Below are positions 1-12,147 of a stretch of DNA of 64,000 nucleotides, one piece after another (the first letter of the stretch is position 1; each line of letters begins with the position of its first letter). The stretch is from Pollenia angustigena (Eukaryota > Arthropoda > Insecta > Diptera > Polleniidae), in NCBI GenBank assembly GCA_930367215.1, contig OV884060.1, positions 179,687,253 to 179,751,252 on the forward strand. The letters are read 5' to 3'. The notes below the pieces were generated by a model. The model was given only the letters and a program-made list of their open reading frames with translations. It did not search any database and was not told the DNA's origin. The position numbers and the translations under genes were made by a program.

Positions 1-58
1 TCGCAATAATTATCTCTGGTACAGACGGGCAGAAACATGCGTTACTACTTATGTTTAA

Positions 59-186
59 GTGTTGGTTCACACTCGTCAAGTTTGACTCTTCCAGTCTTGA
101 GTTTTTAGGAGAGAGGGGAAAATATATGGCGCTCTCTTTTCCCTTCTCTCCTAAAAGCTCAAGACTTGACGTGTTTGAACCGGCAC
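59..186. mobile_element. 128-bp palindromic MITE, TAA target duplication
   Basis: Left end GTGTTGGTTCACAC and right end (reverse complement) GTGCCGGTTCAAAC, followed by a second matching block containing TTTTAGGAGAGA. Flanked by TAA at 56-58 and 187-189. The 3-bp TWA duplication points to a PIF/Harbinger-type non-autonomous element. Confidence 0.65.
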
Positions 187-403
187 TAAGTTTTTACCGC
201 AGCCGATGACACTTATAACGAAACTTCAGTATTGCGCGTTTTTTGAATATACTACTTCGAAAAAAAAATTTTTTTTGTCCCATATATATGGACATTTTTT
301 TATATCTATATTTTTTTATTTTTTTTTTTTATTTTAGTTAACGTGTCTTACAATATTTATAAGAACGCTACTCCAAGTGGAGCTTCTAGCAACCTTTTTT
401 ATA

Positions 404-640
404 TCTATATATGTATATAAAAATGTTTGTATCGTATATGTGCTCCTTAAATTTAAGAACCGCTGGACCGATTGACACTTGGACAATAAATTAGTTTATT
501 CTGGAGCCAGGTTTCTCTAAAGTTTAGTCCCGATAGGTGGCGCTGTTGGATTTTTTTTAATAGATGGTATGAAATTCACAAAATATATTTCTTAAAATAA
601 GTTTCCTGATAAAATTTTTCCCGGTAGATAGCCCTGTGCC
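404..640 (+). mobile_element. Helitron-like 5' terminal fragment
   Basis: Begins TCTATATATGTATATAAA and contains AAGAACCGCTGGACCGATT. That combination resembles 5' regions of insect non-autonomous Helitrons. No 3' hairpin/CTRR end is assigned, and the similarity is from memory of the family. Confidence 0.35.
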
Positions 641-1336
641 CATGTTCTGTAACTCTCGCGTCAGTAAACTTTTCGATTGAAATGTGTGAAATGAAACAGA
701 AATGCCATAAATTGAAACAAACAGCTGTTTTTCTCACTAAACTGTATCTGCAACTTTTTTTGGCGAGTACTAGCTGTCACGTAAGGAAATTACTCGCCAA
801 ATTTCAGAAAATGTGTGTCTGGAATATTTTTGTGCGAAAAGTTTCCGCTTTGAACTGTCAAATAAACTCACGTATAAAAACGGGGCGAGAAAAACTTGTA
901 ACACCAAAAAACACTTAAAAATGCAAAATACAAAGAATAATAATAATAATAATATCTTGTTCTTGGCACATTTTTTTATTGTTTAATTATTTTGCTTTTA
1001 ACATTTATATAAAATATACGAATGTTTTTAAATCGTTTGCAAACAACAAACATTAAAGTCGCACTTTACATTATTTGGTAAAGCCGACGGTTCTAATTTC
1101 GCCGCCGTCGTTGAAAAATTTTCAATTTTAGTAAATTTTGGTCGCCGTCAACGTTATTTGTTACTGGCGTTTTCAATGTCTGCAACATTTATAACGTAAC
1201 GACGTAATCTCTTTTGATAGTTTTCGACATGAGTTACAGACACACTTTTTTCTCACTTTTCGAGAAACGATGGAATATTTTGTGTCACATCTTTTCGACG
1301 CGAGAAGTTCTCACTATAGTTACAGAACATGGGTAC
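637..1336. mobile_element. about 700-bp terminal-inverted-repeat element
   Basis: CCCATGTTCTGTAACT near the left end is matched by AGTTACAGAACATGGG at the right end, with a further inverted CTCGCG/CGCGAG pair offset inside. No convincing target duplication or coding capacity. A short ORF at 682-918 is not protein-like. Confidence 0.5.
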
Positions 1337-1788
1337 TGGGGTCAAGTTATTGACAAAATTCTGTAGTATTAAATTTTTTATTTAATATGTTATGGTTTAC
1401 AAAAGTGATTCAAAAACAATGTTTATTTTTAATGAGAATGGATTTTTGTTTTTTTAATTTTCTCTTTTTCACATCCATTATTAGTTGGCTTACCAAAGTA
1501 TTTCAATTTCTCATAATCGCTTTCTTAGCTAGTTACCCTTTAAATGCATTATATATAAATTCAAAATAATTAGTTCTATAAATTCATAATAATATGTTCT
1601 TCCAAAAATGTTCTTTCTTCAGACTATAATATGAGTGTCTACCTTTCTCTTATAAGCTTCGGATTCTTAATCACTATGAAGCTGATTTAACTGATTAAAC
1701 TATGGAAATCTTTTTTTTAAGAAACAGTGAATTTGGTTGGATCAATAATAATCCAATTGGTATAAATTTCAACACTGAAATTAACTGC

Positions 1789-1916
1789 CTGGCCCACGAT
1801 GTCGACAAGAACATTTCTATATTTATATTGAAAGCAATAATAAAAAATAAAAATTTCTTTTTGTTTTCAATGTTAATATGCGAAAGAAATTTTCGTTTCG
1901 ATATTGTGGGCCAGAC
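1789..1916. mobile_element. short palindromic element (CTGGCCCAC ends)
   Basis: CTGGCCCACGATGTCGA at the left is inverted at the right as TCGATATTGTGGGCCAG, with further inverted matches inside (ATTGAAAGCAA / TTGTTTTCAAT). Both strands give overlapping small ORFs, which is a palindrome by-product. Confidence 0.5.
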
Positions 1917-1921
1917 TGTAA

Positions 1922-2239
1922 AGGCCATGTCAGATAAAACTTTTGCTTCGCTTTGCGTCAGAGATTCGCTTTGACATTTAAGATGAAATATACATACTTA
2001 TACGAAACATGTCACATAAAGAACTTTTAACGCAAAGCGAAGCGAAAAGTTAGGCAACTCTCATCTTTTTGCGTGCTTTGACAATCTACTAGTAGAAATT
2101 TTTTTTGTTTATTTTTTTTTAACACACAATGCGTGAGTGTTGTCAAAGTGTTTATTGTGACATACACCTTTTGCGTTACGCTTTTCAGTCAAAGTTAGAA
2201 ACGTCACGTAAAGCGATGAAGTTTTATCTGACATGGCCT
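1922..2239. mobile_element. MITE family AGGCCATGTC, copy 1
   Basis: Ends AGGCCATGTCAGATAAAA in inverted orientation, flanked by TAA (1919-1921) and TTA (2240-2242). Contains further inverted GCGAAGCGA-type blocks. A shorter relative lies at 5946-6095. Confidence 0.65.
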
Positions 2240-2352
2240 TTAATCTTTTTTAAACTCGAGTAATTACCCCTGAAGTGGCAGCTCTGCTTTCAATGCACCG
2301 TTTCAGTTTTCATAACATTTAGTTTTTCTATATATCAACTTTAATAGTCTCT

Positions 2353-3745
2353 CAGTGTTGCCACTTTGTGGGTAATTACCCGAATTTGGTATAATTTTTA
2401 TGGTCGTGGGTAGAGCGTGGGTAATTTCTCTTAGGTGTAATTCAGGTGTAATTTGAAATTTTTACTCCAGATGCCCTAATAAAATCAAGATTCGATTTCA
2501 GTGATGACATTTATTTCTTTTTAAATATTGTTGCTTAGAAATGCTTCAATCGAAACGACTTCAATCATTAAACATACATATATTTTCAAATATTTGGTAA
2601 TGAATGTCGCAAGATGGACCCTTAGATCTGGATAAAGATGCCTATCATAGTGATTTAGAACCTGAAGTTTATTGAAAAAAGTTATTCAATGTAAAAACTT
2701 GCCTGGGGGAAGATATGTTTACAATATTGCAACATATAACCAATTTTATTTCTATCTTGCTACTTTTTAATGTTTTAATTTAAAGAATATTTAACGCCTT
2801 TTACAGTTGTAAAACTGAATTATAAAAGGGCCAGTTGTATAAAACTCTGCAGGCATTTTGTTTACTAAATAAGGTATGTATAAAGGGTATTTTTAACACC
2901 ATGAAACTTAAAATGGTAGGCAACACAAAAAAAAAATTAATTTTAATCGCAGATTGATACACGGCATTAACATTTAAAAATGATTTAAAACAAATAGACA
3001 CCGCGTCTGTCCTTGACGAAACGCATTGCAGACGTCCAATTTTGTTTTCCTTTTTCAAATAAAATGAACAATGTTGACATCCAAGACACCGATTGTTGCT
3101 GGTTTACCAGCATTAACCACTGACTTCACAGCCCTACGGAAAACAATCTATAAGTGTCAAATCGCACGGCCTTGAAGTCTAATTGACAGTTTATTTTCTC
3201 TAAATCAACACATGTCCTTAATTTGTGAAAAAAAGTTGCGTTATTCAAATCATGAAGTCACCTTTAAGTTGCGAAAATCGATGGCTGATTTTCAAAGTAT
3301 ATTTGGAAAATTTGGTGGCGTTGTTCAAGCATGAATCTATTCATGATTATGCGCCTGATCAAAAAGTGAAAACAGTATGGCAGTTCGTTTGACAGCTAAC
3401 CTTTTGTAAGCTCTATGGGGCTAAAAAGCATCCATTATAAAGCAATGATAAGGAACATTTTAAACCTTCCCAAGATATATCAACCAAATGTGGAAGTTAA
3501 ACTCATTATTTTAGTAGTTTTATTAATTTTTTCAAGTATTTAATGTTTTGTTTTGTTAATTTAAATAAAATTAACAGCTTGACTAATACTGATCTTGTTT
3601 TAATGAGTTTGTTGTGTTTTTGCTTCTTTGTAAATGTCTTTTTATTTAATTAAACTTCAATTTTATATCAGGTGTAATTTCATTTAAATCGGGTAATTTT
3701 GTTTCATCTCAAGTGTAATTTTGAATTTTGCTGGTGGTAACACTG
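2353..3745. mobile_element. non-autonomous hAT element, 1,393 bp, 8-bp TSD
   Basis: Starts CAGTGTTGCCACTTTG and ends GGTGGTAACACTG. Perfect 8-bp duplication TAGTCTCT at 2345-2352 and 3746-3753, the hAT signature. No transposase frame is visible. A reversed, interrupted relative occupies 36019-39516 in tud intron 1. Confidence 0.8.
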
Positions 3746-3753
3746 TAGTCTCT

Positions 3754-4944
3754 TCAATTCGGCAATAATTATAATTTTCTTTAGTCGTCTTTCAATTTTT
3801 CTATGAAGAGGAGACGTGTGTTTAAGTTTGCGCTAAAAAAAAAAGAAAAATCTTTTTTTGGAGTTTTTTTAATTAATTTCTTTTAGTTTATTATTTTACA
3901 TTCATAAAACATATACAATTGAAACAATATCTAACTAAATAACTGCATTTGTAAGAAACTAATATTAAACGAACATTTTGAAACGCTTGAATAGCCATAC
4001 GGTATTAATTTAACTCCACGTGAAAGTGGGAGCCAGCCAGCCAGTCAGCGATTGATGTATTTACGCCTCACGAATTAGAAAAGAAAATTTTCTCACATTA
4101 TCATTAATATTTCTTTTCTTTATTTTTGCTTACAACACTTCTTTTATGGCATAAATCGTTAAAAACGAAAAGTTTAGTTTAAAACTTTGTAACTAAAAAG
4201 ACTGAAATAATTAAATTTAAAAAAATAAAAAGATATTAATTTATAAAGAAGTTATCCACGACGACATTTTTTTCTTGAAAAGTGAATGATGAATAATTAG
4301 CACAGATTAAAAAAAAATTTAAAAAATACATGAAATGAACGAAAAGTACATGCAAAAGAAGCAAAGCAAAATGTGTTAAAATATTAAAGTAAAAAAAACA
4401 ACGAATCGGAAAACAAATAATAGAAAAAAAGACAAACACACACAGCTGTTCCATACATCTGCCCAATTGATAAAAATATGCGTGCATGTGTTTGTTGTGT
4501 GTGAGTGCATAAGAAAAGTGAAAGAAGGGGTTTGAAACAAAAAAAAAAAAAAAAAAAACTGCATAATTATTCAATAAATTACGAACAAACATAAATTACT
4601 TTTGAAAAAAAGTGTAAGTTTACAAAACCAAAAATAAGCAAAATTTAAAATTTCGTGACAAGTGTTTTAAGTTAAGAAATAGGCGTGAATCGCAGTCTTT
4701 TTAAAAAAAAACACAGTTGAAATAAATAAATAAAAGAAATACATCAGACGTTGCAGTTAAGGAGGGGCCAAACCGAATAATAAAATCATTATCATTACCA
4801 GTTTAAAGTTTCATTTTGATTGAGTTTTTTTAAATCTCTTATTCGACTTTCGTCTTTGCTAACCCATAGGTAAGTTTTTTTTTATAATTTCCATAAGACT
4901 AGGTTTTTCATATCTCTGTTAAACTAGGTTAGTTAATCTGAGAA
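3754..4944. other. AT-rich interval with no recognisable gene
   Basis: Long A and T runs (for example 4541-4558) and a short GC-richer patch with CCAG repeats near 4030-4050. The Phe-rich minus-strand ORFs at 4236-4592 come from poly-A on the plus strand. Nothing else is supported. Confidence 0.5.
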
Positions 4945-4952
4945 AAGATTTG

Positions 4953-5773
4953 GGAACAAGTCCAGTTTACCAACGCAGCTCCAAATAAAAAAAAAAAGTA
5001 CATAGGGTAATAGAAAATCGAAAAATAAGAAGAAAAAATAAAATGGCAAAATTCTCGGAAACGCATAGTTTCCGAGTTATGGACCTCTGAAGTTTTCATA
5101 TAAACTTCCGATTTCCCTCTACATTTCTGAACGTATATGGCCAATATTGGTATTATTTAAAAGCATTTGAACAGATCTTTCTGGAAATGCTAAATTTATT
5201 AAAAACTTTTTAACTCTTTAGCTCCTAATACAGTTTTTACAAAATTTATATCAAAATGTTACGGAAGTGCACTAGGTAATAAAAATGTAATTAAATAAAC
5301 CCCAGCTTCTCTAAATAAAGCTTCTCTGCATAGCCGGCCTTCGGCCGGGCACAAGGATTTTCTCCTCTATGGTATGACAAATACCGGCTTCGCTAACTAA
5401 AGCTTCTCTGCATAGCCGGCCTTCGGCCGGGCGCAGGGATTTTCTCCTCTATGGTATAACAAACACCGGCTTCGCTAAATAAATCTTCTCCGCATAGCCG
5501 GCTCCTTAATGGATTAAACATTTTTAAATAAAATGTTTATATCTAGAAAAATTTATTCAAAAGCTTTTAAATGATACCAATATTGGCTATATACGTTCAA
5601 AAATGTAGTGGGAAATCGCAGATTTATATGAAAACTTCAAAGGTCCATAACTCTGAAACTATGCGTTTCCGAGAATTTTGTCATTTTATTTTTTCTTCTT
5701 ATTTTTCAATTTTCTATAACCCTATGTACTTTTTTTTTTATTTGGAGCTGCGTTGGTAAACTGGACTTAAGCC
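4953..5773. mobile_element. foldback element with about 240-bp arms and 82-bp tandem repeats in the loop
   Basis: Left end GGAACAAGTCCAGTTTACC, right end inverted GGCTTAAGTCCAGTTTACC. Arms 4953 to about 5170 and about 5550 to 5773 are inverted copies. AAGATTTG at 4945-4952 and 5774-5781 is an apparent 8-bp target duplication. The loop carries the GC-rich tandem repeat. A diverged partial copy lies at 6608-6975. Confidence 0.75.
5307..5502 (+). repeat. 82-bp tandem repeat, about 2.4 units, with a perfect hairpin
   Basis: Units at 5307-5388, 5389-5470 and 5471-5502 (partial). Each full unit contains the palindrome GCCGGCCTTCGGCCGG in otherwise AT-rich DNA. Related units recur at about 6695-6800. 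Confidence 0.85.
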
Positions 5774-5945
5774 AAGATTTGTGCCTCCATTGCATAGGTA
5801 CACCATTTTGACGGAACAGCTTAAGCCTAGATTACACTATCTCACAAGTGAGATAGAAATCTAATGAGTTTTGATGCGACTGTCAAAAAATCTAATGTAA
5901 CATGAAAGTTTGTGTTCACACCATCACACAAAGTATAAACACTTA

Positions 5946-6095
5946 AGGCCATGTCAGATAAAACTTTATTTTTTTTAACACACAATGCGTGAGTATTGTC
6001 AAAGTGTTTATTGTGACATACACCTTTTGCGCTACGCTTTTCAGTCAAAGTTAGAAACGTCACGCAAAGCGATGAAGTTTTATCTGGCATGGCCT
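5946..6095. mobile_element. MITE family AGGCCATGTC, copy 2 (internally deleted)
   Basis: Same ends as 1922-2239 but 150 bp long, flanked by TTA at 5943-5945 and 6096-6098. It shares AACACACAATGCGTGAG and the block downstream with copy 1, so it is a deletion derivative. Confidence 0.7.
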
Positions 6096-6098
6096 TTA

Positions 6099-6607
6099 CA
6101 CATGAAATAAAATGCAACCCCGATCCAATGAAAAGTATTATTGTTTAGATATTTTTCAAAAAACGATGAAGTCGTATGGGATGTCAAACATTTTTCATAA
6201 TATTTGTCATTTTCGTGACACATTGCATTCAACCTATCACACTTTGTCATATTACTTGAGTTTTTGACATGTATTAATACAAAGTATAAAAGTGTAATCA
6301 AGGCGAATTCATCCCAGGTAATCTAGGTACTACAACAAGTACAACTCCTACAAAAACCACAAGCAATTTGTTTTTGTAAAATCATTGTACAATGTCAAAA
6401 ACAGAAATAAAACAAATCAGAAACAAAGATAATAAAAGAGAATAAACAAAATTTTGACATCTAACAGTGATTTTAGCTAATATCAGCAGGGCTTTGAAGA
6501 CCACCTGTAATAAATTCGCCTTGAGTGTGAACTAGCCTTTAGATTTGCTTAAAATGTTGCTGCCGAATTCATAAAAATACTTTAAATTTAATAAAGGTTT
6601 ACAAAAC
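6099..6607. other. interval with no recognisable feature
   Basis: AT-rich, short ORFs only; no repeat boundary or splice-supported exon recognised. Confidence 0.4.
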
Positions 6608-6975
6608 AAATTTACTATTTATGTGGCCAATATTGGTATAATTTGGAAGCCAAGAAAAACTATGATGCAAAATTTATTTTTTATTTGTATTTACCGGCTT
6701 CGCTAAATAAAGCTTCTCGCATAGGCGGCCTTCGGACGGGCACAATGATTTTTTCCTCTATAGTATAACAAACACCGACTTCGCTAAATATAGATTCTCC
6801 GCATAAATCTTTTCTGTATACCTTGCTGGCCCTCTGCCGGGAGTAACAATTTTTAAATAAAATGTTTATATCTAGAAAGATATATTCAAAAGCTTTCATA
6901 TGATACCAATAAACGTTTCCAAATGTAGTGGGATATCGCAAATTAATATGAAAACTTCAGAGGTCCATAACTGGA
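6608..6975. mobile_element. partial copy of the 4953-5773 foldback family
   Basis: Contains GGCCAATATTGGTAT near the left, CTTCGCTAAATAAAGCTTCT and CGGCCTTCGG from the loop repeat, and ATGATACCAATAAACG from the opposite arm. Truncated at the right by the element starting at about 6979. Confidence 0.6.
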
Positions 6976-6978
6976 AAA

Positions 6979-7624
6979 CCACCCAGGCAGAAAAAGACAA
7001 TCACCACGACCTGTGCTGACGTTGCAGGGGGTACTATCAACATCAATACAACGTACTGTTTACCAAATTTACAATGTTGTAACAATATTAAAATGATAAC
7101 GCCAAATGTGCGTCTTCCGACTCTTCTTTTTAGTGTTGTCACAGTACTGTAAATTTAAATCTACAATGTTAGATTCACGAATTTACAACGTAGTCACAAC
7201 CGTCTTCCGACTCTTATTTTCAATATTGTTACAAATATAAATTCGCTAAATAAACAAGCAGAAATTTGTATATTTTTTAACCCAAAATAGTTTTTGTGTT
7301 TTCATTTTAATACGACAGCGTTGTAGCGGTATATAATTATTATAAACACGGTATTAGGAAATAAAGGTTTAATTCTTGTATATACAGTGTTGTAGCGGTA
7401 TAGTTTAATGGTAAATACGACTTTAAAAAACTAAAGTCGTATATTTGTATTTAGGGTGTTGTACCGGTGTTGAATCTTATTTAAAAACGTTATTAAAAAA
7501 CTAAGGCTGTTATTTTGTATATTCAGTGTTGTGATGGTACCATATTTTTGGTAGATTCACAATTTTGTATTTACAGGGTTGTGGCGGTACATAATATTTA
7601 GAAGAGTCGTAATTTCTGCCTGGG
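6979..7624. mobile_element. CCCAGGCAGAAA-ended inverted-repeat element with internal minisatellite
   Basis: Left end CCCAGGCAGAAAAAGAC, right end (reverse complement) CCCAGGCAGAAATTACGAC. The inside is rich in ACAATGTTGTAAC-type short repeats and, at about 7290-7600, imperfect 90-110 bp units containing GTGTTGTAGCGGTAT. No target duplication could be assigned. Confidence 0.55.
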
Positions 7625-7660
7625 CAGCGTTTCCTTTGAGTTGTAAATTCTTAATTTTTG

Positions 7661-7776
7661 TATTATGGTTTACAACTTTGCTATATTGCGGTGAACAAAA
7701 CATAACAAAAATTACAACTGATCACAACCAGTTGTCTTAATTACAACTCAACTAAATTGAGTTGTAAACCGTAATA
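7661..7776. mobile_element. short palindromic GTTTACAACT element
   Basis: TATTATGGTTTACAACT at the left is inverted at the right as GAGTTGTAAACCGTAATA. Related sequence containing GGTTTACAACTCTG and ATATTGCGGT occurs at 39525-39620. Confidence 0.5.
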
Positions 7777-8705
7777 GGGGCCTACATAAAAAACTACAAA
7801 TTTATTTAAAAATCAATGAATTTTCAAAAGTAAATGGAGTTATTTGAAGAGTCCAGCAATAGTCTCCCAGCATGCTTTTGTTTCCAAATCCTTGATAAAT
7901 TCTTTAAATTTTAATTAAATCTTGTTGAGCACGCTCCCCTTGTACGCGCTCACTGCACCTAGTTTTTTTTTTTTTTTTTTTTTGAAAATAATCTAAATAC
8001 GAATGAAAAAATGCAAAACATTGTCGGAGTCCACGGTTTGTCCAAGTTTCTGACTGCTTAACCAAAATAATGTAAATATGCATATTTTAATGATTATGCT
8101 ATTGCATATACTTTTTTTCCAACCAAATATTCACCACACACAAAGCAAAAATAGCTTGAATCAGTAGCACACTATCTCCATGACATGCTTAAACGCTACT
8201 TTTATAAAGATTAGTATGAATTTTATCAATTTATATTTAATTTACATATTTTGTTTTTTTTTACTTTAATTCATATTATTTTTGTTATATCTTTTCTTAA
8301 ACAAAGTTATTAATTGTACAATACATATTTATTGGCCATGAAGGCTTTCTTTGTATTGATATTTAATAAATAAATAAATATTGAAAGCCCAATTTTGCCA
8401 GATTCGAATTCAGCGCACCTCGATTAGTTAAAAAACATGCTTCGTTTTTGCAGTCAATTTTTTCAAAATTTGTAGAACAGCGTTATTAATGAAATATGTA
8501 TTTTGATAACTTAACCTACACTTTTTTTTATTTATTCCCTAATAAGATTAATATAAGTTAATTTAATATATATTATACATTATAATATATCATTACAAAG
8601 TTTTAAAATTAAAAAAAATGTAGGTAGGTATTTAACGCTATTATGACATTCCGATGACAGAATTTAAAATGATCAACTTTGATTTTATACTTACATTATT
8701 ATTAA
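7777..8705. other. AT-rich interval with LINE-tail-like motif
   Basis: Holds a T run at 7961-7983. At 8333-8382 a GGCCATGAAGGCTTT...AATAAATAAATA segment resembles the 3' end of the LINE at 16651-21379, possibly a truncated insertion. Nothing protein-coding is visible. Confidence 0.4.
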
Positions 8706-9785
8706 TCAGTGGTCAGTGGTAATCGGGCTTCTAGCTTGCTTCCAGTTCACAGTGGTGTGCCTCAAGGATCGGTCCTTGGACCTTTACTTTTTATAATATT
8801 TATTAATGATCTTTTTGATCAAATTTCTAGCAATTCGTGTCTTCCATTTTCATTTGCTGATGATGTGCAGCTTTTGTTTAAGGCACACCTGAATTTTCTG
8901 ATGTATTGCAAAATGTGATCAATTATACAGTTCAATTGCTAGATAGTTGGGTTCTGGATAATGCGTTTGTAGTTAATACTGTTAAAACTAAGGCTATGTT
9001 GTTTGGTAAATGTAGAAGTTCTGAGTTCACTATTACTCTTAGGCTGGTTTGAATACAAAATGTTCCCGGAACAGCGCAGTCTTGTTTAAAAGGTGGGTCT
9101 TTAATGAAATAATAGAAAAAAATAACATTTCACCGGAAAAATCCGAGTTGCAGAGAACGTTAAACTAAGCTTAAACTTAATCCCCATCTCAAAAACCCGT
9201 CCTTAGTGGTGGTGAAAATCTTAATGCTAAATTATCATTTGAAGGTCATGTTAATTTCACAATATCTAAAGTGAAATTTTTTTTACGTAAATTGTACAAC
9301 ACAGATTTAAAGTTGCCAACTTATGTTAAGAAACAAATAGTTCATGGGCTTATAATGCCAGTTTTTTTATATGGGTTAGAGGTGTATTCTGGAACAGTTG
9401 GCTATACATACATATTTAAAAAAAAAATAAGATTGGTTTTTAATCGAGTTATGCGATATCTTAACTCGTTGAAAATAAGACAGCATTTGTTTTAAAATTT
9501 TTAGGTTTTCCATTTGTAGAGTTCATAAATTTTAGAAATCTTGTTCACTTTTATAAGTCTTATAGGTTGCAAACTCCTGGGTATTTAATTCAGTTATTTG
9601 ATTTTTGTAGAACAACGAGGAATAGACAGTTAAATATGCCGGAATTATCTGCCGTTCTTTTTATGTTAGAGTTGCACGATCTTATAGTAGGTTGCCTTAC
9701 TTTTTGAAATTTTTTGGTGTTTCCGCTAACACATATAAAAAAATACTTTTTCTGGAACTTTCAGGAAATCAATCTTCTATATAAG
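8706..9785 (+). pseudogene. decayed non-LTR retrotransposon reverse transcriptase (CR1/Jockey-like)
   Basis: 8709-8918 reads HSGVPQGSVLGPLLFIIFIN, then FADDVQLLFK, the RT palm motifs. After frameshifts, 9271-9495 reads MKFFLRKLYNTDLKLP and FLYGLEVYSGT. The same LYGLEVYSGT motif is in the complete LINE at 20690-20710, so this is an older copy of a related family. Stops and frameshifts exclude function, and the EN domain and ORF1 are missing. Confidence 0.8.
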
Positions 9786-10465
9786 TGTGTTATATTTATG
9801 TGTTAAATATGCATTAGGGGATTATATTCATGACATTTAAAAATTTATTTCCGTGAAGTTTGTTGTGTAGAATTTTTATTATGGACATAAAATAAATCAT
9901 TATTTGTACTCTGAAGTTAACTGATATCCACTTTATATTTTTCTACTGTGTAAACTTAACTAATATAATAATTCTGGATATTTTGGAGAAATTTTTAATA
10001 TTACATTACTTATGCATATCAGAGAACGGCTTTGTGCAATTGTAAAAACATCGCATTAAATCAACAGCAACAAATACATTCCCTTGCGGTCATACAATTA
10101 AACTTGCGCAACCGCAAATATTCGCTGCTGGTTTGCAGTCATTCAAATAGTGCACATCGTGCTTTGTTATTTATACAATCGTTAGCTTCGTTTTTTAATA
10201 AAGATGTTTGTGTGTTCGGTGCGACAATGATTGTTTTGGTAAAGAAAAAAAAAGATACAAACAAAAAGCCAGAAATGAAGCAATTATTACTCATGAAGAC
10301 ATTCAGCAATAACTACATATGTAGTACAAGAACAAAAAAAATTTAAATGAAACTAAACGCACATATGTAGGTACACACAATTTCCATAGAAACAGACTTT
10401 TTTTTTCATCTTAAAAAGTACAGTAGTTCTGTCTGCAGGTACAATGTATTCTTGTTATTGTTGTT
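9786..10465. other. AT-rich interval without recognised features
   Basis: Small ORFs (for example 10032-10346) show no family resemblance or splice support. Confidence 0.35.
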
Positions 10466-10466
10466 T

Positions 10467-10553
10467 TTATTGTTGTTATTTTTAACAAAGCGTCTCATCG
10501 AGTGGTTTATTGTTGTTATTGTTGTTAATGTTAACAAAGCGTCTCATCGAGTG
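10467..10553 (+). repeat. tandem duplication, about 50 bp, containing AACAAAGCGTCTCATCGAGTG
   Basis: Two copies of a TTGTTGTTATT-rich unit, each ending ACAAAGCGTCTCATCGAGTG, at about 10482-10502 and 10533-10553. Confidence 0.7.
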
Positions 10554-10854
10554 AACAATGACTACTTGAATGCAAAAGTATAAGAATATGTTCTTTTGAA
10601 TTTACACAGTTGTATTATATTGCGTGAGCAACAAAAATGCAAATACATACAGCACTTTCAATAAAAAAACGAATAAATGCAAAAATCAAATGTGTACGAA
10701 ACGATGTAAAAATTACCAACGTTGAACTTTGTTTTGCAAGCAAAGAGTGAATTTAAATTTTAGCGTATGAATAAATCAAGAAAAATTGTGATTTTGCAGT
10801 TCTCTGATGCATATGTCATGTGTAAACACACATACATACGTATGCATGTATATT

Positions 10855-11310
10855 AGAGCGACTCAAGTTGTATGGAAGCAAAATTCGTACTCGATGTACC
10901 CTCCTAAAAATGAACCTTGGACTTTTTTAAGATTACATTTTAAATATTTCGGCTCCAGGGTTGACCTCTCGTGAGCTGGACCAGTTTGAAAAAGGGTATA
11001 TTTTTGCATGTTTTGTTAATTTAAGAATCTGTGTTCTTACCAACATATACAAGTTGGGTATCGTAAGAAAGGTTTTTTAAAGGCGCGTCTAACCAAGGAC
11101 GATCATCCATGTCCTTTTTTTAAGGTTTTTCTGTAAAAAAAAAACGGTTTTTGAATTTTTTGTTCGGGGTTGTTTGTAATAATAGTGCCAAATTAACATA
11201 TTTTAATCTTCAGTCGATTTAATTAAATACGTGTCTCAGCTTTTTTTGAAATTCGTGCTAGTTCGCGTTTTGACAAAAATGCAATGGGGTGGTAACCCTT
11301 TGTTTTAAAT
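10855..11310. other. probable dispersed repeat, unclassified
   Basis: GC-richer than its surroundings (GGTTGACCTCTCGTGAGCTG) but with no ends or ORF identified. I see no gene. Confidence 0.25.
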
Positions 11311-11372
11311 AGGGCAATATGGGTATCAAATTTTATCTTTTGCCAAGTATATGCATAAATGCGAACAATTGC

Positions 11373-12147
11373 TATTCTGTATTGCGATATTCGAAAAGTT
11401 TTTTTTTAATCGCATTTCAAATGCGAAAAGGTGACAAGTCGGTATTCTACATTGCGAAAACAAATGTCAAATTCGCAAAATTTATTCGACAACAAAATAG
11501 CATTCGCAAAGTACAAACATGTTAGTGAAAGATAATATTTTATTTATTTATTCATCATATATTTATTATTTAATTCAGGGAAGCAAGCAATAAAACCACC
11601 AAACCGCGTCAATTTGAAATAATGATAGAATTTATGAATTAGCACAGCCAATTGGCAAGAGGCCATTTGAAAACACCAAATGCGCGTCAGTCGGCAGATA
11701 CTTAATGGCAAACTTTAACTGATGAACTAAATATCAAGGGACCACCTATTAGAGAAGCTGCAGGATGGAAAAAGTATGAAATATATAAAACCAGTTCAAA
11801 AATATTTGACTTTAATTTTAATAGGTTTGGGCCGATTTAAAAGTACACTCAAAACATTTTCATTTTCTTCGCCGTCGAACCACAGTACCACAAAATCCAT
11901 TTTTATTATTTTTTTTATTACAGAATGTCTTAAATAAATTGTTTAAACAATTTTCACAGCCAAACACAAAAAATGCTTTTATTTTTAATTTGTCGTTTAT
12001 TGACACTGACGTCTATTTGAGCAGTGTTGGCAAGATTTGAAAATAAATTGCGAATGCGATTGCGAAAGACTAACAAAATACCAATTTCCTTTCGCATCGC
12101 ATTTCATTTGCGCATCGCATTGATTTTCGCATCGCAATTCAGAATAA
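11373..12147. mobile_element. inverted-repeat element with TATTCTG-TTGCGA ends
   Basis: TATTCTGTATTGCGATATTC at the left is matched at the right by an inverted GCGATGCGAA/TTGCGATGC-rich block ending TTCAGAATA. GCGAATGCGATTGCG repeats lie subterminally. Boundaries approximate. Confidence 0.45.

Noticed and set aside
1695..1974. Overlapping ORFs on both strands
   Set aside because: Mirror-image frames across palindromic MITEs, not genes.
4236..4592. Phe-rich minus-strand ORFs
   Set aside because: Products of poly-A runs on the plus strand; no domain, no splice context.
5330..5350. GC hairpin as a bacterial-type terminator
   Set aside because: Eukaryotic context and tandem repetition inside a transposon; no transcript ends there.
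4929..5759. Two similar small ORFs on opposite strands (4929-5144 and 5571-5759)
   Set aside because: They are the two arms of one foldback element; the near-identical peptides reflect the inverted repeat, not conserved coding.
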